Shown here: positions 27,025 to 37,916 of the stretch, piece by piece | How the letters are laid out: each line of letters starts with the position of its first letter | Numbering within the stretch: position 1 is the stretch's first letter | From: Armatimonadota bacterium | Lineage (GTDB): Bacteria > Sysuimicrobiota > Sysuimicrobiia > Sysuimicrobiales > Humicultoraceae | Length of the DNA stretch: 64,000 nt | Reading direction: 5' to 3' | Assembly: GCA_031081715.1 (NCBI GenBank) | Contig: JAVHMA010000009.1 | Coordinates: 1 to 64,000 of the forward strand | Notes under the pieces: generated by a model | Told to the model about the DNA's origin: nothing | What the model saw: only the letters and a program-made list of their open reading frames with translations | Database searches by the model: none | Made by a program: the position numbers and the translations under genes

Positions 27025-27629
27025 CGCGTCCTCCGGGCCGTCTCGATCAACGCGCGCAGGGCCGCGCGGCCCTCGTCGCCGACGAAGATCCCGGCGTGGC
27101 GCGCAACGACGCGCCCCTCGGGGTCGATGACGACGGTCGTAGGGATACCGGTGACGCGGTAGCGCGCGAGCACCTCCCCGCGCTCGTCGAACGCGGCGGG
27201 GTAGGTGATGCGGTGCGTGGCCAGGAACGCGCGCGCCTCGGGCACCGTGTCCTGGACGGCCACGCCCAGGAAGACGGCGCCGCGGTCGCGCACCTCCTGC
27301 CAGGTCCGCTCCAGGTCCGCGGCCTCGAGCGCGCACGGGCCGCACCACGACGCGAAGAAGTTCAGCACGACCACCTGCCCGCGGAACTGCCCGAGGGTGA
27401 TGCGCTCGGGCCCGCGCAGCGACGGGAGCTCGACCCCCGGCGCCGCGACGCGGGCCGCCGGTGCGAGCCCCGGCGCCGGCGCCACGACGGCCGCGTCCCG
27501 CGGCGGCACCGTGAGCGAGTAGGCGACGATGCCGGCCGCGACCGCGAGCAACACGCCGGAGAGCACCAGGATCGCGCGGGCGGGCGATGCGGCTTCTCGC
27601 CCCAGCCCCCGGGCCGGCTCCTCACGCAT
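27021..27629 (-). CDS. TlpA/ResA-like membrane-anchored thioredoxin
   Basis: 202 residues. An N-terminal membrane helix (about 18-38) is followed by an extracytoplasmic thioredoxin fold with active site WCGPC (95-99) and cis-proline GIPTT. It begins LPSLRGPERITLGQFRGQVV, the usual AhpC/TSA-Redoxin start. Such proteins reduce disulphides, often for cytochrome c maturation; no ccm gene is adjacent. It overlaps the dnaE end by 8 bases and the DUF881 start by 4. Confidence 0.92.
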   Translation of the reverse strand: MREEPARGLGREAASPARAILVLSGVLLAVAAGIVAYSLTVPPRDAAVVAPAPGLAPAARVAAPGVELPSLRGPERITLGQFRGQVVVLNFFASWCGPCALEAADLERTWQEVRDRGAVFLGVAVQDTVPEARAFLATHRITYPAAFDERGEVLARYRVTGIPTTVVIDPEGRVVARHAGIFVGDEGRAALRALIETARRTR

Positions 27630-30600
27630 CGGCCGGCATCCACCGGGCCGACTGCGGGCCCAGCAACGCCTCGATCTCCTCCACGACCGCGGACGACGAC
27701 GCGACGCGCAGGTCGAGCCCCTGCAGGCGATGCTCGCGGCCGTCCGCCCTGACCGTGAGCAGCACCGGCCGGTCGCCCCGATGCCGCGCCAGGAGATCGC
27801 GCAGTCGCACTAGCCCGTCCTCGCCGTGGCGCTCCGCGTCCACCAGGACGTGCAGCGCCGCGGCCGGTGGCGCCAGATCAGGTGCGCGGGGCAACCGCGC
27901 CGGGCGGTTCCCGTCGTTTGCCGCATCGAGGGCCCCGTTGTCCGCCGGCCCCTCGCCCAGCGCCGCGACGCCGTCGGCGAGCACCTTGACCTGCTGCTCC
28001 GAGACATCCAGGCGGCCGCGCACCACGACGATGGCGTCGCGCCGGAGCACGGGGTGCGCCTGCTCGTAGGTCTTAGGGAAGACGATGACCTCGACGCTGC
28101 CGGTGAGGTCCTCCAGCGTTAGGAACGCCATGGCCGCGCCCGCCTTGGTGGTGGTGCGCTTGAGTGCGCTCACCAGCCCGCCGACGACCACCTCGGCGCG
28201 GTCGCGCAGCTCGGGCAGCTGCGCGACGGTGGCCGTCGTCCGCTGCGCCAGGCGCTCGCGCACGTGCGCCAGGGGATGGCCCGAGACGTACATCCCGAGC
28301 ATGTCGCGCTCCATGGCGAGCAGCTCCGCGCGCGAGAACTCTTCCACCGCCGCGGCCGGCGCCGGCGCGGGCGCGGCCCCGCCGAGGTCGAAGAGGCCGG
28401 TCTGCGACCCGGCGCGGACGCGGGCCTGGCGCGCCGTGGTGGCCAGCGCGCCATCAAGCTCCTGGAGCAGGGCCGCCCGCGGCCGGCCCAGCCCGTCGAA
28501 GGCGCCGGCCTTGATGAGGCTCTCAAGCACCCGCTTGTTCACCACGCGCGTGTCCACCCGCGCGAGCAGATCGGCGAGCGAGCGGAACGGCCCGCCGGCC
28601 GCGCGCGCGGCGATGATCGCCTCCACCGCGCCCGACCCCACGTGCTTGATCGCGGCGAGCCCGAACCGGATCGCGCCCCCGGCGACCGTGAAGGTCTCCA
28701 TCGACTCGTTGACGTCCGGCGGCAGGACCCGGATGCCCATCCGGTCGCACTCGGCGACCGCGCCCGCCACCTTCGTCATCCAGTCCTGGCCCTGCGCCTC
28801 GGTGGTGAGCAGCGCCGCCATGTACTCGGCCGGATAGTTCGCCTTGAGGTAGGCGGTCTGGTAGGCGATCAGACCATAGCAGGCGGCGTGCGCCCGGTTG
28901 AACCCGTAGCGGGCGAACGGCTCGAACAGCTCCCAGATCTGGTCGGCCGTGCGCTTGGGCACCCCGCGCGCGCGGGCGCCGGCGACGAACCCCTCGCGCT
29001 GCGCCTCGAGCTTGTCCTTGATCTTCTTCCGAATCGCGTAGCACAGCACATCCGCCTGGGCGAGCGTGTAGCCGGCCACGGCCTGGCAGACGGCCATCAC
29101 GTCTTCCTGGTACACCATGACCCCGTAGGTGTCGGCGAGCACCTCGTCCATCAGCGGGTGCAGCGTGCTGATCTTCTCCTGGCCGTGCTTGCGCCGGATG
29201 AAGGACGGGATGTTCGCCATGGGTCCGGGCCGGAATAGCGCCACCATGGCCATGATGTCTTCGAGCCGCGTCGGCCGCAACTCCCGGAGGTAGCGCGTCA
29301 TGCCGGCGCCCTCGAGCTGAAAGATGCCGACCGTCTCCCCGCGCGCCAGCAGGTCGAACGTCGCCGCGTCGTCCAGCGGGATCGTCCTGAGGTCGACCTC
29401 GACGCCGCGCGACCGCCGGATGATCTCCAGGGCCCGATCCAGGATGGTCAGGTACGCCAGGCCCAGGAAGTCCATCTTGAGCAGGCCGATCTTCTCGACC
29501 GCACCCATGTCGTACTGGGTCATGACCAGGTCGCCCTTGGTCGCGCGCTGGAGCGGCACCAGGTCGATGAGCGGGTCGCGCGAGATGATCACCCCGGCGG
29601 CGTGGGTGCTGGCGTGGCGGGCGACCCCCTCCAGCTTGCGCGCCAGATCGAGGATGCGCCCCACCGGCGCCGACTCCTCGGCCGCGCGCCGGAGCTCGGG
29701 GTCGGCGCGCAGCGCCTCGTCGATCGAGGCGTTGAAGGGAATGAGCTTCGCGATGCGGTCCACGTCCGCGTACGGCAGCCCCATGACCCGGCCGAGGTCG
29801 CGCACGGCCTGCCGTGCGCCCATGGTGCCGAACGTGATGATCTGCGCCACATGGTCGGCACCGTACTTGTCGATGACGTACCGAATGACCTCGTCGCGCC
29901 GGCTGTCCATGAAGTCGACGTCGATGTCGGGCAGCGTGTAACGCTCCAGGTTGAGGAACCGCTCGAACGGCAGCCGGTAGCGCAGCGGGTCGACGTCGGT
30001 GACCCCCAGGCTGTAGAGGACCAGGCTGCCTGCCGCCGAGCCGCGGACGGTGGTGAGGATGCCGCGGCCGCGCGCGAACGAGACGAAGTCCCACACGATG
30101 AGGAAGTAGGCCGCGTAGGCCATCCGGGCGATGACCCCGAGCTCCATGTCCAGCCGGGCCTGGTGCTCGGCGGTCGGCCGGCCGTAGAGCCGGCGCAGGC
30201 CCGCCTCGCACAGCCGCCGCAGGTAGGAGTCCGCGGTCTCGCCCTCGGGCACCGGGAAGTGCGGCAGCTTCGGCCGCCCCAGCTCGAGGTCCAGCGAGAC
30301 CCGGCGCGCGATCTCCACCCCGGCGCGCAGGGCCGCGGGGACGGCCGCGAACCGCTGCGCCATCTCCTCGGCGCTCTTCAGGTAGAACTCCGGGGTGTCC
30401 CCCATCCGGGGCTTGTCCTTCGCGCTCAGCATCACGTTCATCTGGATGCACATGAGCGCGTCCTGCGCCTCTGCCTCGTCGCGCTGGACGTAGTGGACGT
30501 CGTTCGTCGCGATCAGCGGCAGGTCGAGCGCACGCGCCAGGCGGTGCATGCCCGCGATGTTCTTCTGCTGCTCGGGCAGCCCGTGGTCCTGGATCTCCAG

Positions 30601-31119
30601 GAAGTACCGATCCGGGCCGAAGATGTCGCGGTATGCCGCCGCCACCTCGCGCGCCGCGGCCTCGTCGTCGCGCAGCAGCGCGCGCGTGACCTCGCCCTGG
30701 AGGCAGCCCGACAGCGCGATCAGCCCCCGGCTGTAGCGTGCCAGCAGGTCGCGGTCGACGCGCGGCTTGTAGTAGAAGCCGTCCAGGTGCGCGATGCTCG
30801 TCAACCGCAGAAGGTTGCGGTATCCCTCCGCGTCTTCCGCCAGCAGGACCAGATGGTAGGGGTTCGTGTCGAGCCGCGGGTCGCGGTCGGTGTGCGCGCG
30901 CGGTGCCACATAGGCCTCGACCCCGATGATCGGGGTCAGGCCGTGCTCCCGCGCCTGGAGGTAAAACTCGACCGCGCCGTACATCGTGCCGTGGTCGGTG
31001 ATGGCGATGGCGGGCATGCCGAGCGCCGCGGCCGCCCGCATCAGCGGCTCGATGCGGCTGGCGCCGTCGAGCAGGGAGAACTCGGTGTGGAGGTGACAGT
31101 GGACAAACGGCTCAGGCAT
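27622..31119 (-). CDS. dnaE: DNA polymerase III alpha subunit
   Basis: An 1165-residue replicative polymerase. The N-terminal PHP domain starts FVHCHLHTEFSLLDG with ITDHGTMYG; palm motif PDIDVDFMD holds the catalytic Asp triad with GSAAGSL. The finger domain, helix-hairpin-helix (DVNESMETF to ILAARAAGG-type region), OB fold (SVEVIVFPKTYEQAH) and a C-terminal tail are all present. Length is normal for DnaE1. Start ATG 31119 has no Shine-Dalgarno sequence; TGCTACAAT lies 12 bases upstream. It heads a dnaE-tlpA-DUF881-oxidoreductase run. Confidence 0.97.
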   Translation of the reverse strand: MPEPFVHCHLHTEFSLLDGASRIEPLMRAAAALGMPAIAITDHGTMYGAVEFYLQAREHGLTPIIGVEAYVAPRAHTDRDPRLDTNPYHLVLLAEDAEGYRNLLRLTSIAHLDGFYYKPRVDRDLLARYSRGLIALSGCLQGEVTRALLRDDEAAAREVAAAYRDIFGPDRYFLEIQDHGLPEQQKNIAGMHRLARALDLPLIATNDVHYVQRDEAEAQDALMCIQMNVMLSAKDKPRMGDTPEFYLKSAEEMAQRFAAVPAALRAGVEIARRVSLDLELGRPKLPHFPVPEGETADSYLRRLCEAGLRRLYGRPTAEHQARLDMELGVIARMAYAAYFLIVWDFVSFARGRGILTTVRGSAAGSLVLYSLGVTDVDPLRYRLPFERFLNLERYTLPDIDVDFMDSRRDEVIRYVIDKYGADHVAQIITFGTMGARQAVRDLGRVMGLPYADVDRIAKLIPFNASIDEALRADPELRRAAEESAPVGRILDLARKLEGVARHASTHAAGVIISRDPLIDLVPLQRATKGDLVMTQYDMGAVEKIGLLKMDFLGLAYLTILDRALEIIRRSRGVEVDLRTIPLDDAATFDLLARGETVGIFQLEGAGMTRYLRELRPTRLEDIMAMVALFRPGPMANIPSFIRRKHGQEKISTLHPLMDEVLADTYGVMVYQEDVMAVCQAVAGYTLAQADVLCYAIRKKIKDKLEAQREGFVAGARARGVPKRTADQIWELFEPFARYGFNRAHAACYGLIAYQTAYLKANYPAEYMAALLTTEAQGQDWMTKVAGAVAECDRMGIRVLPPDVNESMETFTVAGGAIRFGLAAIKHVGSGAVEAIIAARAAGGPFRSLADLLARVDTRVVNKRVLESLIKAGAFDGLGRPRAALLQELDGALATTARQARVRAGSQTGLFDLGGAAPAPAPAAAVEEFSRAELLAMERDMLGMYVSGHPLAHVRERLAQRTTATVAQLPELRDRAEVVVGGLVSALKRTTTKAGAAMAFLTLEDLTGSVEVIVFPKTYEQAHPVLRRDAIVVVRGRLDVSEQQVKVLADGVAALGEGPADNGALDAANDGNRPARLPRAPDLAPPAAALHVLVDAERHGEDGLVRLRDLLARHRGDRPVLLTVRADGREHRLQGLDLRVASSSAVVEEIEALLGPQSARWMPADA

Positions 31120-31131
31120 GGGCTCAGGTGG

Positions 31132-31140
31132 ATTGTAGCA
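31132..31140 (-). promoter_or_regulatory. Extended -10 promoter of dnaE
   Basis: TGCTACAAT (31140-31132, minus) puts +1 near 31125, a leader of about 6 bases with no ribosome binding site. Confidence 0.55.
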
Positions 31141-31167
31141 CAGCGGCCGGCCGCGCCGGCTCGCGGG

Positions 31168-32625
31168 TCAGCCGCGCGACTCGCGCCGCAGCGCGACGAC
31201 CACGTGCACGTGGCTGGTCTGCGGCAGCAGGTCCACCGGCTGCACGCCGGCCACCTGGTAGCCGGCCCGGCGCCAGCCGGTCAGGTCGCGCGCGCACGTC
31301 GCCAGCGTCCGCCCCACGTAGACGACCCTCGGCACGCCGGCCGCAGCGACGGCCGCGACCACGTCCTCGGGGAGCCCGGGGCCGGCGGCCGTGACCACCG
31401 CAACATCTGGACGGCGCCGGGCGGCGAGCGCGAGGAGCACATCCGCCGGGGGGCGCGTCGTGAAGACGGCGTTGGCCGCCCCGTTCCAGCGGGCCGCGTC
31501 CCAGGCGTCGGCGGCCGCGCGGCGGCCGGGGGTGATGCCGGTGACGCCCTCGGCCTCGCCGGCGAGCGCGAGAGCGACCAGCGGTGTGCCGGCCGTGAGG
31601 TCGACCGCCGTCTCGGCCCGGGTCAGGCTGGCGGCGCCCAGGACCGCGCGCAGCAGGACGTCCATGCCCTCGGGGTTCGCCGGCATGTCGGTCGTGGGCC
31701 GCACGCGCACGCGGAAGCCCGCCGGCTCGTCGATCACGTGATCGCGGCCCCAGAGCAGCCGCAGCCCGCCGCCCAGCAGGTCGCCGCCTGGCCGTGGCTG
31801 CACGGTCGAGAGGATGCCGACCAGCCCCGGGGCGCGGTCGATCAACGCGTGGACGAGCCCGGTAGGATCGGGCAGCGGCGCGGTGGTCGACAGCACCACG
31901 AGCGCCTCGCCGCTGGCGAACGAGACGAGCCCCAGCGCCCCGCGCACGAGCCCGGTCCCGCGCGCACGGTCGTAGACCGGCAACCCCAGCGCGATGACCG
32001 CCTCGCGCGCGGCGCGCAGGATCGCCTCGTTGGTCGCGTGCTGGACCGGGCAGGCCTGCACGTCGAGCAGCCGCGCGGCCCCCGCGGCGTGGAACCCGGC
32101 CGCCACGCGGCCGCCCGCGACCCCGAAGGTCACGCGAATCGTGTTCCGGTAGGCCCACCCCGCGGCGCCCACGGTCTCGGCCACCAGGTCGCGCCGCACG
32201 TCCGCGTGTTCCTTGAGGTAGTCCTTGACCAGTCGCGTCTTGAGCCGGCGCTGCAGGTCCAGACCCACGTGCTGCCACTGGCATCCGCCACAGACGCCGA
32301 AGTGCGGGCAGCGCGGCGGGGTGATCGCGGCCGACTTGCGCAGCAGCGCGACGATGCGCGCCTCGGCCCGGCGGCCGCCGCGGGTAACCTGGACGACCGC
32401 CTCTTCGCCGGGCACGCCGAACGGCACCGCCAGCCGCACGATGCCCACCCGGGCGGTCGCCGCGCCGTGCGGGTCCACCCCCGAGAACTGCACGGTGAGC
32501 CGGTCGCCCACGCGCACGGTCCCCAGGCCGCCGCGACGTGGGTGCCGGGTGGGCGTGTGCGGACCAGGGACAAAGCGCACGGTCCTCGGGCGGCGCTCCC
32601 CGGACGGCGGCGCGGGCGCGCTCAC
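31168..32625 (-). CDS. TrmA/RumA-like protein with iron-sulphur site but eroded methyltransferase motifs
   Basis: 485 residues of the tRNA/rRNA m5U methyltransferase superfamily. A TRAM-like N-terminus is followed by cysteines 106, 112, 115 and 192, matching the family's 4Fe-4S site ([14 protein letters not shown]). The C-terminal domain keeps the fold signature [13 protein letters not shown]. The catalytic motifs are lost. DLxCGxG reads DLTAGTP, DPPRxG reads TAAGPG, and SCNP, with its nucleophilic Cys, reads GRTLATC. Either it is no longer a methyltransferase or it uses a different chemistry. It overlaps gatB by 4 bases. Confidence 0.8.
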   Translation of the reverse strand: MSAPAPPSGERRPRTVRFVPGPHTPTRHPRRGGLGTVRVGDRLTVQFSGVDPHGAATARVGIVRLAVPFGVPGEEAVVQVTRGGRRAEARIVALLRKSAAITPPRCPHFGVCGGCQWQHVGLDLQRRLKTRLVKDYLKEHADVRRDLVAETVGAAGWAYRNTIRVTFGVAGGRVAAGFHAAGAARLLDVQACPVQHATNEAILRAAREAVIALGLPVYDRARGTGLVRGALGLVSFASGEALVVLSTTAPLPDPTGLVHALIDRAPGLVGILSTVQPRPGGDLLGGGLRLLWGRDHVIDEPAGFRVRVRPTTDMPANPEGMDVLLRAVLGAASLTRAETAVDLTAGTPLVALALAGEAEGVTGITPGRRAAADAWDAARWNGAANAVFTTRPPADVLLALAARRRPDVAVVTAAGPGLPEDVVAAVAAAGVPRVVYVGRTLATCARDLTGWRRAGYQVAGVQPVDLLPQTSHVHVVVALRRESRG

Positions 32626-34076
32626 GACCCGACCCGCTCGCGCAGCAGCCGGTTGACCGCCTCGGGGTTCGCGCGGCCGCCCGTGGCCTTCATCACCTGC
32701 CCGACCAGGAACCCGAGCGCGCGGTCCTTGCCCGCCCGCACATCCGCGACCGGGCCGGGGTGGGCGGCGAGCACCTCTTCGACGATCCGGCCGAGCGCGG
32801 CCTCGTCGCTGATCTGCCGGAGCCCGCGGGCCTCCACCACCGCGACCGCGTCCAGGTCGTCCTTGATCATGGCGACCAGGATCTCCTTGGCGAGTCGGCC
32901 GCTCAGCGTCCCGTCCTCGATCAGCCGCAGGAGGTCCGCCAGCCGGCGCGGGGTGAGGGTGATCGCGTCGATCTCCGTGCCGTGCTCGTTGAGGTAGGCG
33001 GCCACCTCGCCGACCAACCAGTTCGCGACGACCCGGGCATCGGGGAAGGCGGCCACCGTCTCCTCGAAGAACCGGGCCATCGCCGGGCTAGCGGTCAGCC
33101 GGTCGGCGTCGGCGCCCCCCAGCCCGAAGGCGGCCATGAGCCGGTCCCGCCGCGCGGCCGGCAGCTCGGGCAACGACGCGCGGACCCGCTCGAGCCAGGC
33201 CTCGTCCACCTCCAGCGGCACCAGGTCAGGCTCCGGGAAGTACCGGTAGTCCTGCGCCTCCTCCTTCGACCGCGAACCGAAGGTCACGCCCCGCCGCTCG
33301 TCCCAGTGGCGGGTCTCCTGCACTACCGCCTCGCCGCGGCGCCGCGCCTCGGCCTGCCGCGCCACCTCGTAGGCCAGCGCGCGCTCCACCGCGCGGATCG
33401 AGTTCATGTTCTTGACCTCGGTCCGAATCCCTGGGACCCCGTCGTCACCCACCAGCGAGACGTTGGCGTCGCAGCGCAGCGTCCCCTCTTCCATGCGGCC
33501 GCTGCTCACCTCGGCGAACTGGAGCAGGCGGCGCAGCGCGGTCAGGAACTCGCGCGCCTCGGCCGGCGAGCGCAGATCGGGCTCGGTGACGATCTCCATC
33601 AGCGGCACGCCCGACCGATTGAAGTCCACCAGGCTCCCGGACGCACCCTCGGCGTGCACCAGCCGGCCGGTGTCCTCCTCGAGGTGAACCCTCCGAATCC
33701 GCACGAGGCGGCGCGCGCCCTCCGTGACGATCTCCAGCGCGCCACCGGTGGCGAGCGGCGGGTGTCCGGCGTACTCGTACTGCGAGATCTGGTAGTTCTT
33801 CGGAAGGTCGGGATAGAAGTAGTTCTTCCGGTGGAACTGGCTGCGCGGGTGGATGCGGCACCCGAGTGCCAGGGCGGTCCTTAGACCGAGGTCCACGGCC
33901 CGCCGGTTGAGGACCGGGAGCGCGCCCGGCAGCCCCAGACAGACGGGACAGACGAGCGTGTTGGGCGGCGCGCCGAACGAGACGGCGCACCCGCAGAACA
34001 TCTTGGAGGCCGTCAGGAGCTGGACGTGGATCTCCAGCCCGACGACCGTGCGCGGCGCACCCGCAGGGGTCGCCAC
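32622..34076 (-). CDS. gatB: Asp-tRNA(Asn)/Glu-tRNA(Gln) amidotransferase subunit B
   Basis: A 484-residue GatB, the kinase/tRNA-binding subunit that activates misacylated Glu-tRNA(Gln) or Asp-tRNA(Asn). It opens [20 protein letters not shown] with the zinc-site [29 protein letters not shown] and [16 protein letters not shown]. The C-terminal YqeY-like tail ([10 protein letters not shown]) is complete. The GTG start follows the gatA stop directly (TAG-GTG). Confidence 0.97.
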   Translation of the reverse strand: MATPAGAPRTVVGLEIHVQLLTASKMFCGCAVSFGAPPNTLVCPVCLGLPGALPVLNRRAVDLGLRTALALGCRIHPRSQFHRKNYFYPDLPKNYQISQYEYAGHPPLATGGALEIVTEGARRLVRIRRVHLEEDTGRLVHAEGASGSLVDFNRSGVPLMEIVTEPDLRSPAEAREFLTALRRLLQFAEVSSGRMEEGTLRCDANVSLVGDDGVPGIRTEVKNMNSIRAVERALAYEVARQAEARRRGEAVVQETRHWDERRGVTFGSRSKEEAQDYRYFPEPDLVPLEVDEAWLERVRASLPELPAARRDRLMAAFGLGGADADRLTASPAMARFFEETVAAFPDARVVANWLVGEVAAYLNEHGTEIDAITLTPRRLADLLRLIEDGTLSGRLAKEILVAMIKDDLDAVAVVEARGLRQISDEAALGRIVEEVLAAHPGPVADVRAGKDRALGFLVGQVMKATGGRANPEAVNRLLRERVGS

Positions 34077-35537
<1,461 letters not shown>

Positions 35538-35545
35538 TTGACCGC

Positions 35546-35836
35546 CTACCCTTCGTCGAAGACGCGCGGCACCACGAAGAAGCCGTCACGGCGCGCGGGC
35601 GCCTGCGCGAGCACCTCGTCGCGCGGCAGTGAGGGCGCCACGGCGTCGTCGCGCAGCACGTTCGTCATCGGGAGCGCGTGCGAGGTAGGCGGCACGTCGT
35701 CCAGCGGCAGCGCGCTCAGCCGGTCGGCGTACTCCAGGATCCGGCCGAGCTGCTCGGCGAAGCGCTCGCGCTCCTCCTCGGTGAGGGCCAGGCGTGCCAG
35801 CCGCGCCACGTGCTCGACGGTGTCGCGGTCGATCAT
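35546..35836 (-). CDS. gatC: Asp-tRNA(Asn)/Glu-tRNA(Gln) amidotransferase subunit C
   Basis: A 96-residue GatC that wraps around GatA and stabilises the complex. Typical sequence: [38 protein letters not shown] and LRDDAV. ATG 35836 overlaps the stop of the cyclase gene (ATGA). With gatA and gatB it completes the indirect Gln/Asn-tRNA pathway. Confidence 0.95.
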   Translation of the reverse strand: MIDRDTVEHVARLARLALTEEERERFAEQLGRILEYADRLSALPLDDVPPTSHALPMTNVLRDDAVAPSLPRDEVLAQAPARRDGFFVVPRVFDEG

Positions 35837-37827
35837 GACGACTGGCGCTCCGGCGTTCCCGGCGCCAGCCCCATCGTCCCAAGCACCCGCAGGTACTCCG
35901 GGGCGTCGCGGATGTCGTCGAAGAACGGCGAGGTCCCAAGCAGCCGCAGCCACCCGTCCCGGTCGCGGCAGGCCCGGTCTAGCCAGGCCAGCGTCTGCGC
36001 GGGGTCGCCAAGCCCCTGGTGGAGGAACGCGATCCACACCGGCGACGCGTAGGCACGCCGGTAACGGTCGGCGAGGCCGGCGGCGGTCTGCACGGCCTGC
36101 TCGCGGTATCCGAGCCTGGCGCGCGCGTACCCCAGCATCGCGGTGGTCAAGACGTTCGTCCCCGGGGCAGGCTCGTCGGCCTTCTGCAGCGCGGCGAGCG
36201 CGTCGGCGTAGGCGCCGGTGAGGAGCAGGATGGTCCCGAGGTAGACATGCGCGATCCGGAACTCGGGATGCAGGGCCACGGCCTCCCGGGCCGCGACCAG
36301 GGCCTGGTCGTACCGGCGCGCGCTAAACAGGATGGCGGCCACGTTGGTGCCGATCGCCGCCGAGAGCGGGTCGAGCTCGCGGGCGCGGCCGATCTCGCCG
36401 AGCGCCTCGTCGGACCGTCCCATGGCCGACAGGTAGAGGGCGTACCAGTGGTGCGCGTTCGCGGACCCAGGGCGCAACTCGATCGCCCGGCGGAACGCCT
36501 GCTCGGCTCCTGCCCAGTCCCAGTCGTAGCTCAGCTTCACCTGCGCGAGCGATGCGTGGGCGTCACCCAGCGCCTCGTCGATCTCCAGCGCCCGCAGCGA
36601 GGCCGCCCGGGCGGCAGGATAGATCGCGGCGGGCCGGTAGGTGCCGAAGTTGCCGAGCACGATGTAGGACTCCGCCAGCCCCACGTGGGCCGGCGCGTAC
36701 TCGGGGTCGAGCGCGAGGGCCCGCCGGAACTGCTCGATCCCCGCGTTCACGCTCGCGTCGGTCCGCTGGTTCCAGAGGAACAGCCCGCGGAGGTACGCCT
36801 GGTAGGCTTCCAGGCTGGACGTGGGCCGGCGGTCGATGCGCGCCCGCTCCTCGGGCGAGGCGCGCGCCTGCAGCGCGTCGGCGATGCGGCGCGCCACCTC
36901 GCTCTGGATCGCGAAGATATCGGCGAGCTCCCGGTCGTAGGTGTCCGCCCACAGGTGCTCGTCGGTGGCGGCGTCGATCAACTGCACCGAGATCCGTACC
37001 GTGTTGCCGGCCTTGCGGACGCTGCCCTCCAGGATGGTGGCCACGCCCAGCTCCCGGCCGATCTCGCGGACGTTCTTCGCCGTCCGCTTGTACTGCATCG
37101 CCGACGTGCGAGAGATCACCTTGAGCCCGCGGATCTTCGACAGCTGCGCCAGGATATCGTCGGTCAGCCCATCGCTGAAGTACTCGTTCTCGGGGTCCGG
37201 ACTCAGGTTGGCGAGCGGCAGGACGGCGATGGACTTCGCGGCTGGCGCGGGGGCCGGCGGCGCCTCGCCGGGGACGGACCGAGCCGGGTCGGGATCCGCC
37301 GCGGCGGGCCGGGAAGCCAGCACCACGCGATAGACCTCGACCGGTGTCCGGATGTTCTTCAGCGCGGGCTTTCCCATGGACTCCAGCGGCAGGTCGATCT
37401 TGCCGGCCACCTGGTCGTACACCTGCTGTGAGACGCAGATGCCGCCGGGCTCGGCGACCGGCTCCAGCCGCGCCGCGATGTTCACGCCGTCCCCGTAGGC
37501 GTCGCCCTCGGTGAACACCACGTCGCCCAGGTGGATCCCGATGCGGATCAGAATCTGGTGTTCCGGCGGCGCGGCGGCGTTGCGGTCTTCGAGCGCGCGC
37601 TGGGCGTCGATCGCGCCGCGCACCGCCGCCAGCGCGCTGGCGAACTCCAGCAGGAACCCGTCGCCCGCCATGTCGATCACCCGCCCGCCGTGCGCGGCGA
37701 AGACCGGGCGCAGGAGCCGACGGTGCTCGTCCAGGAGCTCGAGCGCGAGCTCCTCGTCCCGCTGGGTGAGCGCACTGTAGCCGACCATGTCCGTGAACAT
37801 GATCGCCGCGAGCCGGCGCTCGCTCAT
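35833..37827 (-). CDS. Class III adenylate/guanylate cyclase with TolB-like and TPR domains
   Basis: 664 residues. The cyclase catalytic domain is residues 1-170: metal Asp in IMFTDMVGYS, second Asp in MAGDGFLLEF, and the Asn/Arg transition-state pair in GDGVNIAARLEP. A Pro/Ala linker leads to a TolB/FlgO-like domain (IAVLPLANLSPDPENEYFSD, GRELGVATILEGSVRK). About 300 residues of TPR repeats follow (FRRALALDPEYAPAHVGLAE and similar). It is cytoplasmic by appearance. The start is ATG 37827 after GGAGGG. It lies between oppF and gatC, overlapping gatC by 4 bases. Confidence 0.92.
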   Translation of the reverse strand: MSERRLAAIMFTDMVGYSALTQRDEELALELLDEHRRLLRPVFAAHGGRVIDMAGDGFLLEFASALAAVRGAIDAQRALEDRNAAAPPEHQILIRIGIHLGDVVFTEGDAYGDGVNIAARLEPVAEPGGICVSQQVYDQVAGKIDLPLESMGKPALKNIRTPVEVYRVVLASRPAAADPDPARSVPGEAPPAPAPAAKSIAVLPLANLSPDPENEYFSDGLTDDILAQLSKIRGLKVISRTSAMQYKRTAKNVREIGRELGVATILEGSVRKAGNTVRISVQLIDAATDEHLWADTYDRELADIFAIQSEVARRIADALQARASPEERARIDRRPTSSLEAYQAYLRGLFLWNQRTDASVNAGIEQFRRALALDPEYAPAHVGLAESYIVLGNFGTYRPAAIYPAARAASLRALEIDEALGDAHASLAQVKLSYDWDWAGAEQAFRRAIELRPGSANAHHWYALYLSAMGRSDEALGEIGRARELDPLSAAIGTNVAAILFSARRYDQALVAAREAVALHPEFRIAHVYLGTILLLTGAYADALAALQKADEPAPGTNVLTTAMLGYARARLGYREQAVQTAAGLADRYRRAYASPVWIAFLHQGLGDPAQTLAWLDRACRDRDGWLRLLGTSPFFDDIRDAPEYLRVLGTMGLAPGTPERQSS

Positions 37828-37916
37828 GGCCGTCCCACCCTCCCGCACGGCGCAGTCTCGAAGCACGCGGCGCCGGGGCCGGGGCCCCGACGCCGCCTGG
37901 TCCATGGTGGTCGTCG

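Noticed and set aside
29602-32997. A 1131-codon open frame on the plus strand
   Set aside because: It is antisense to dnaE, the RumA-like gene and gatB; length alone is not evidence at this GC content.
37828-37916. Earlier ATG (37906) for the cyclase gene
   Set aside because: It would add a Pro/Arg-rich tail before the conserved cyclase start and lacks a ribosome binding site; ATG 37827 follows GGAGGG.
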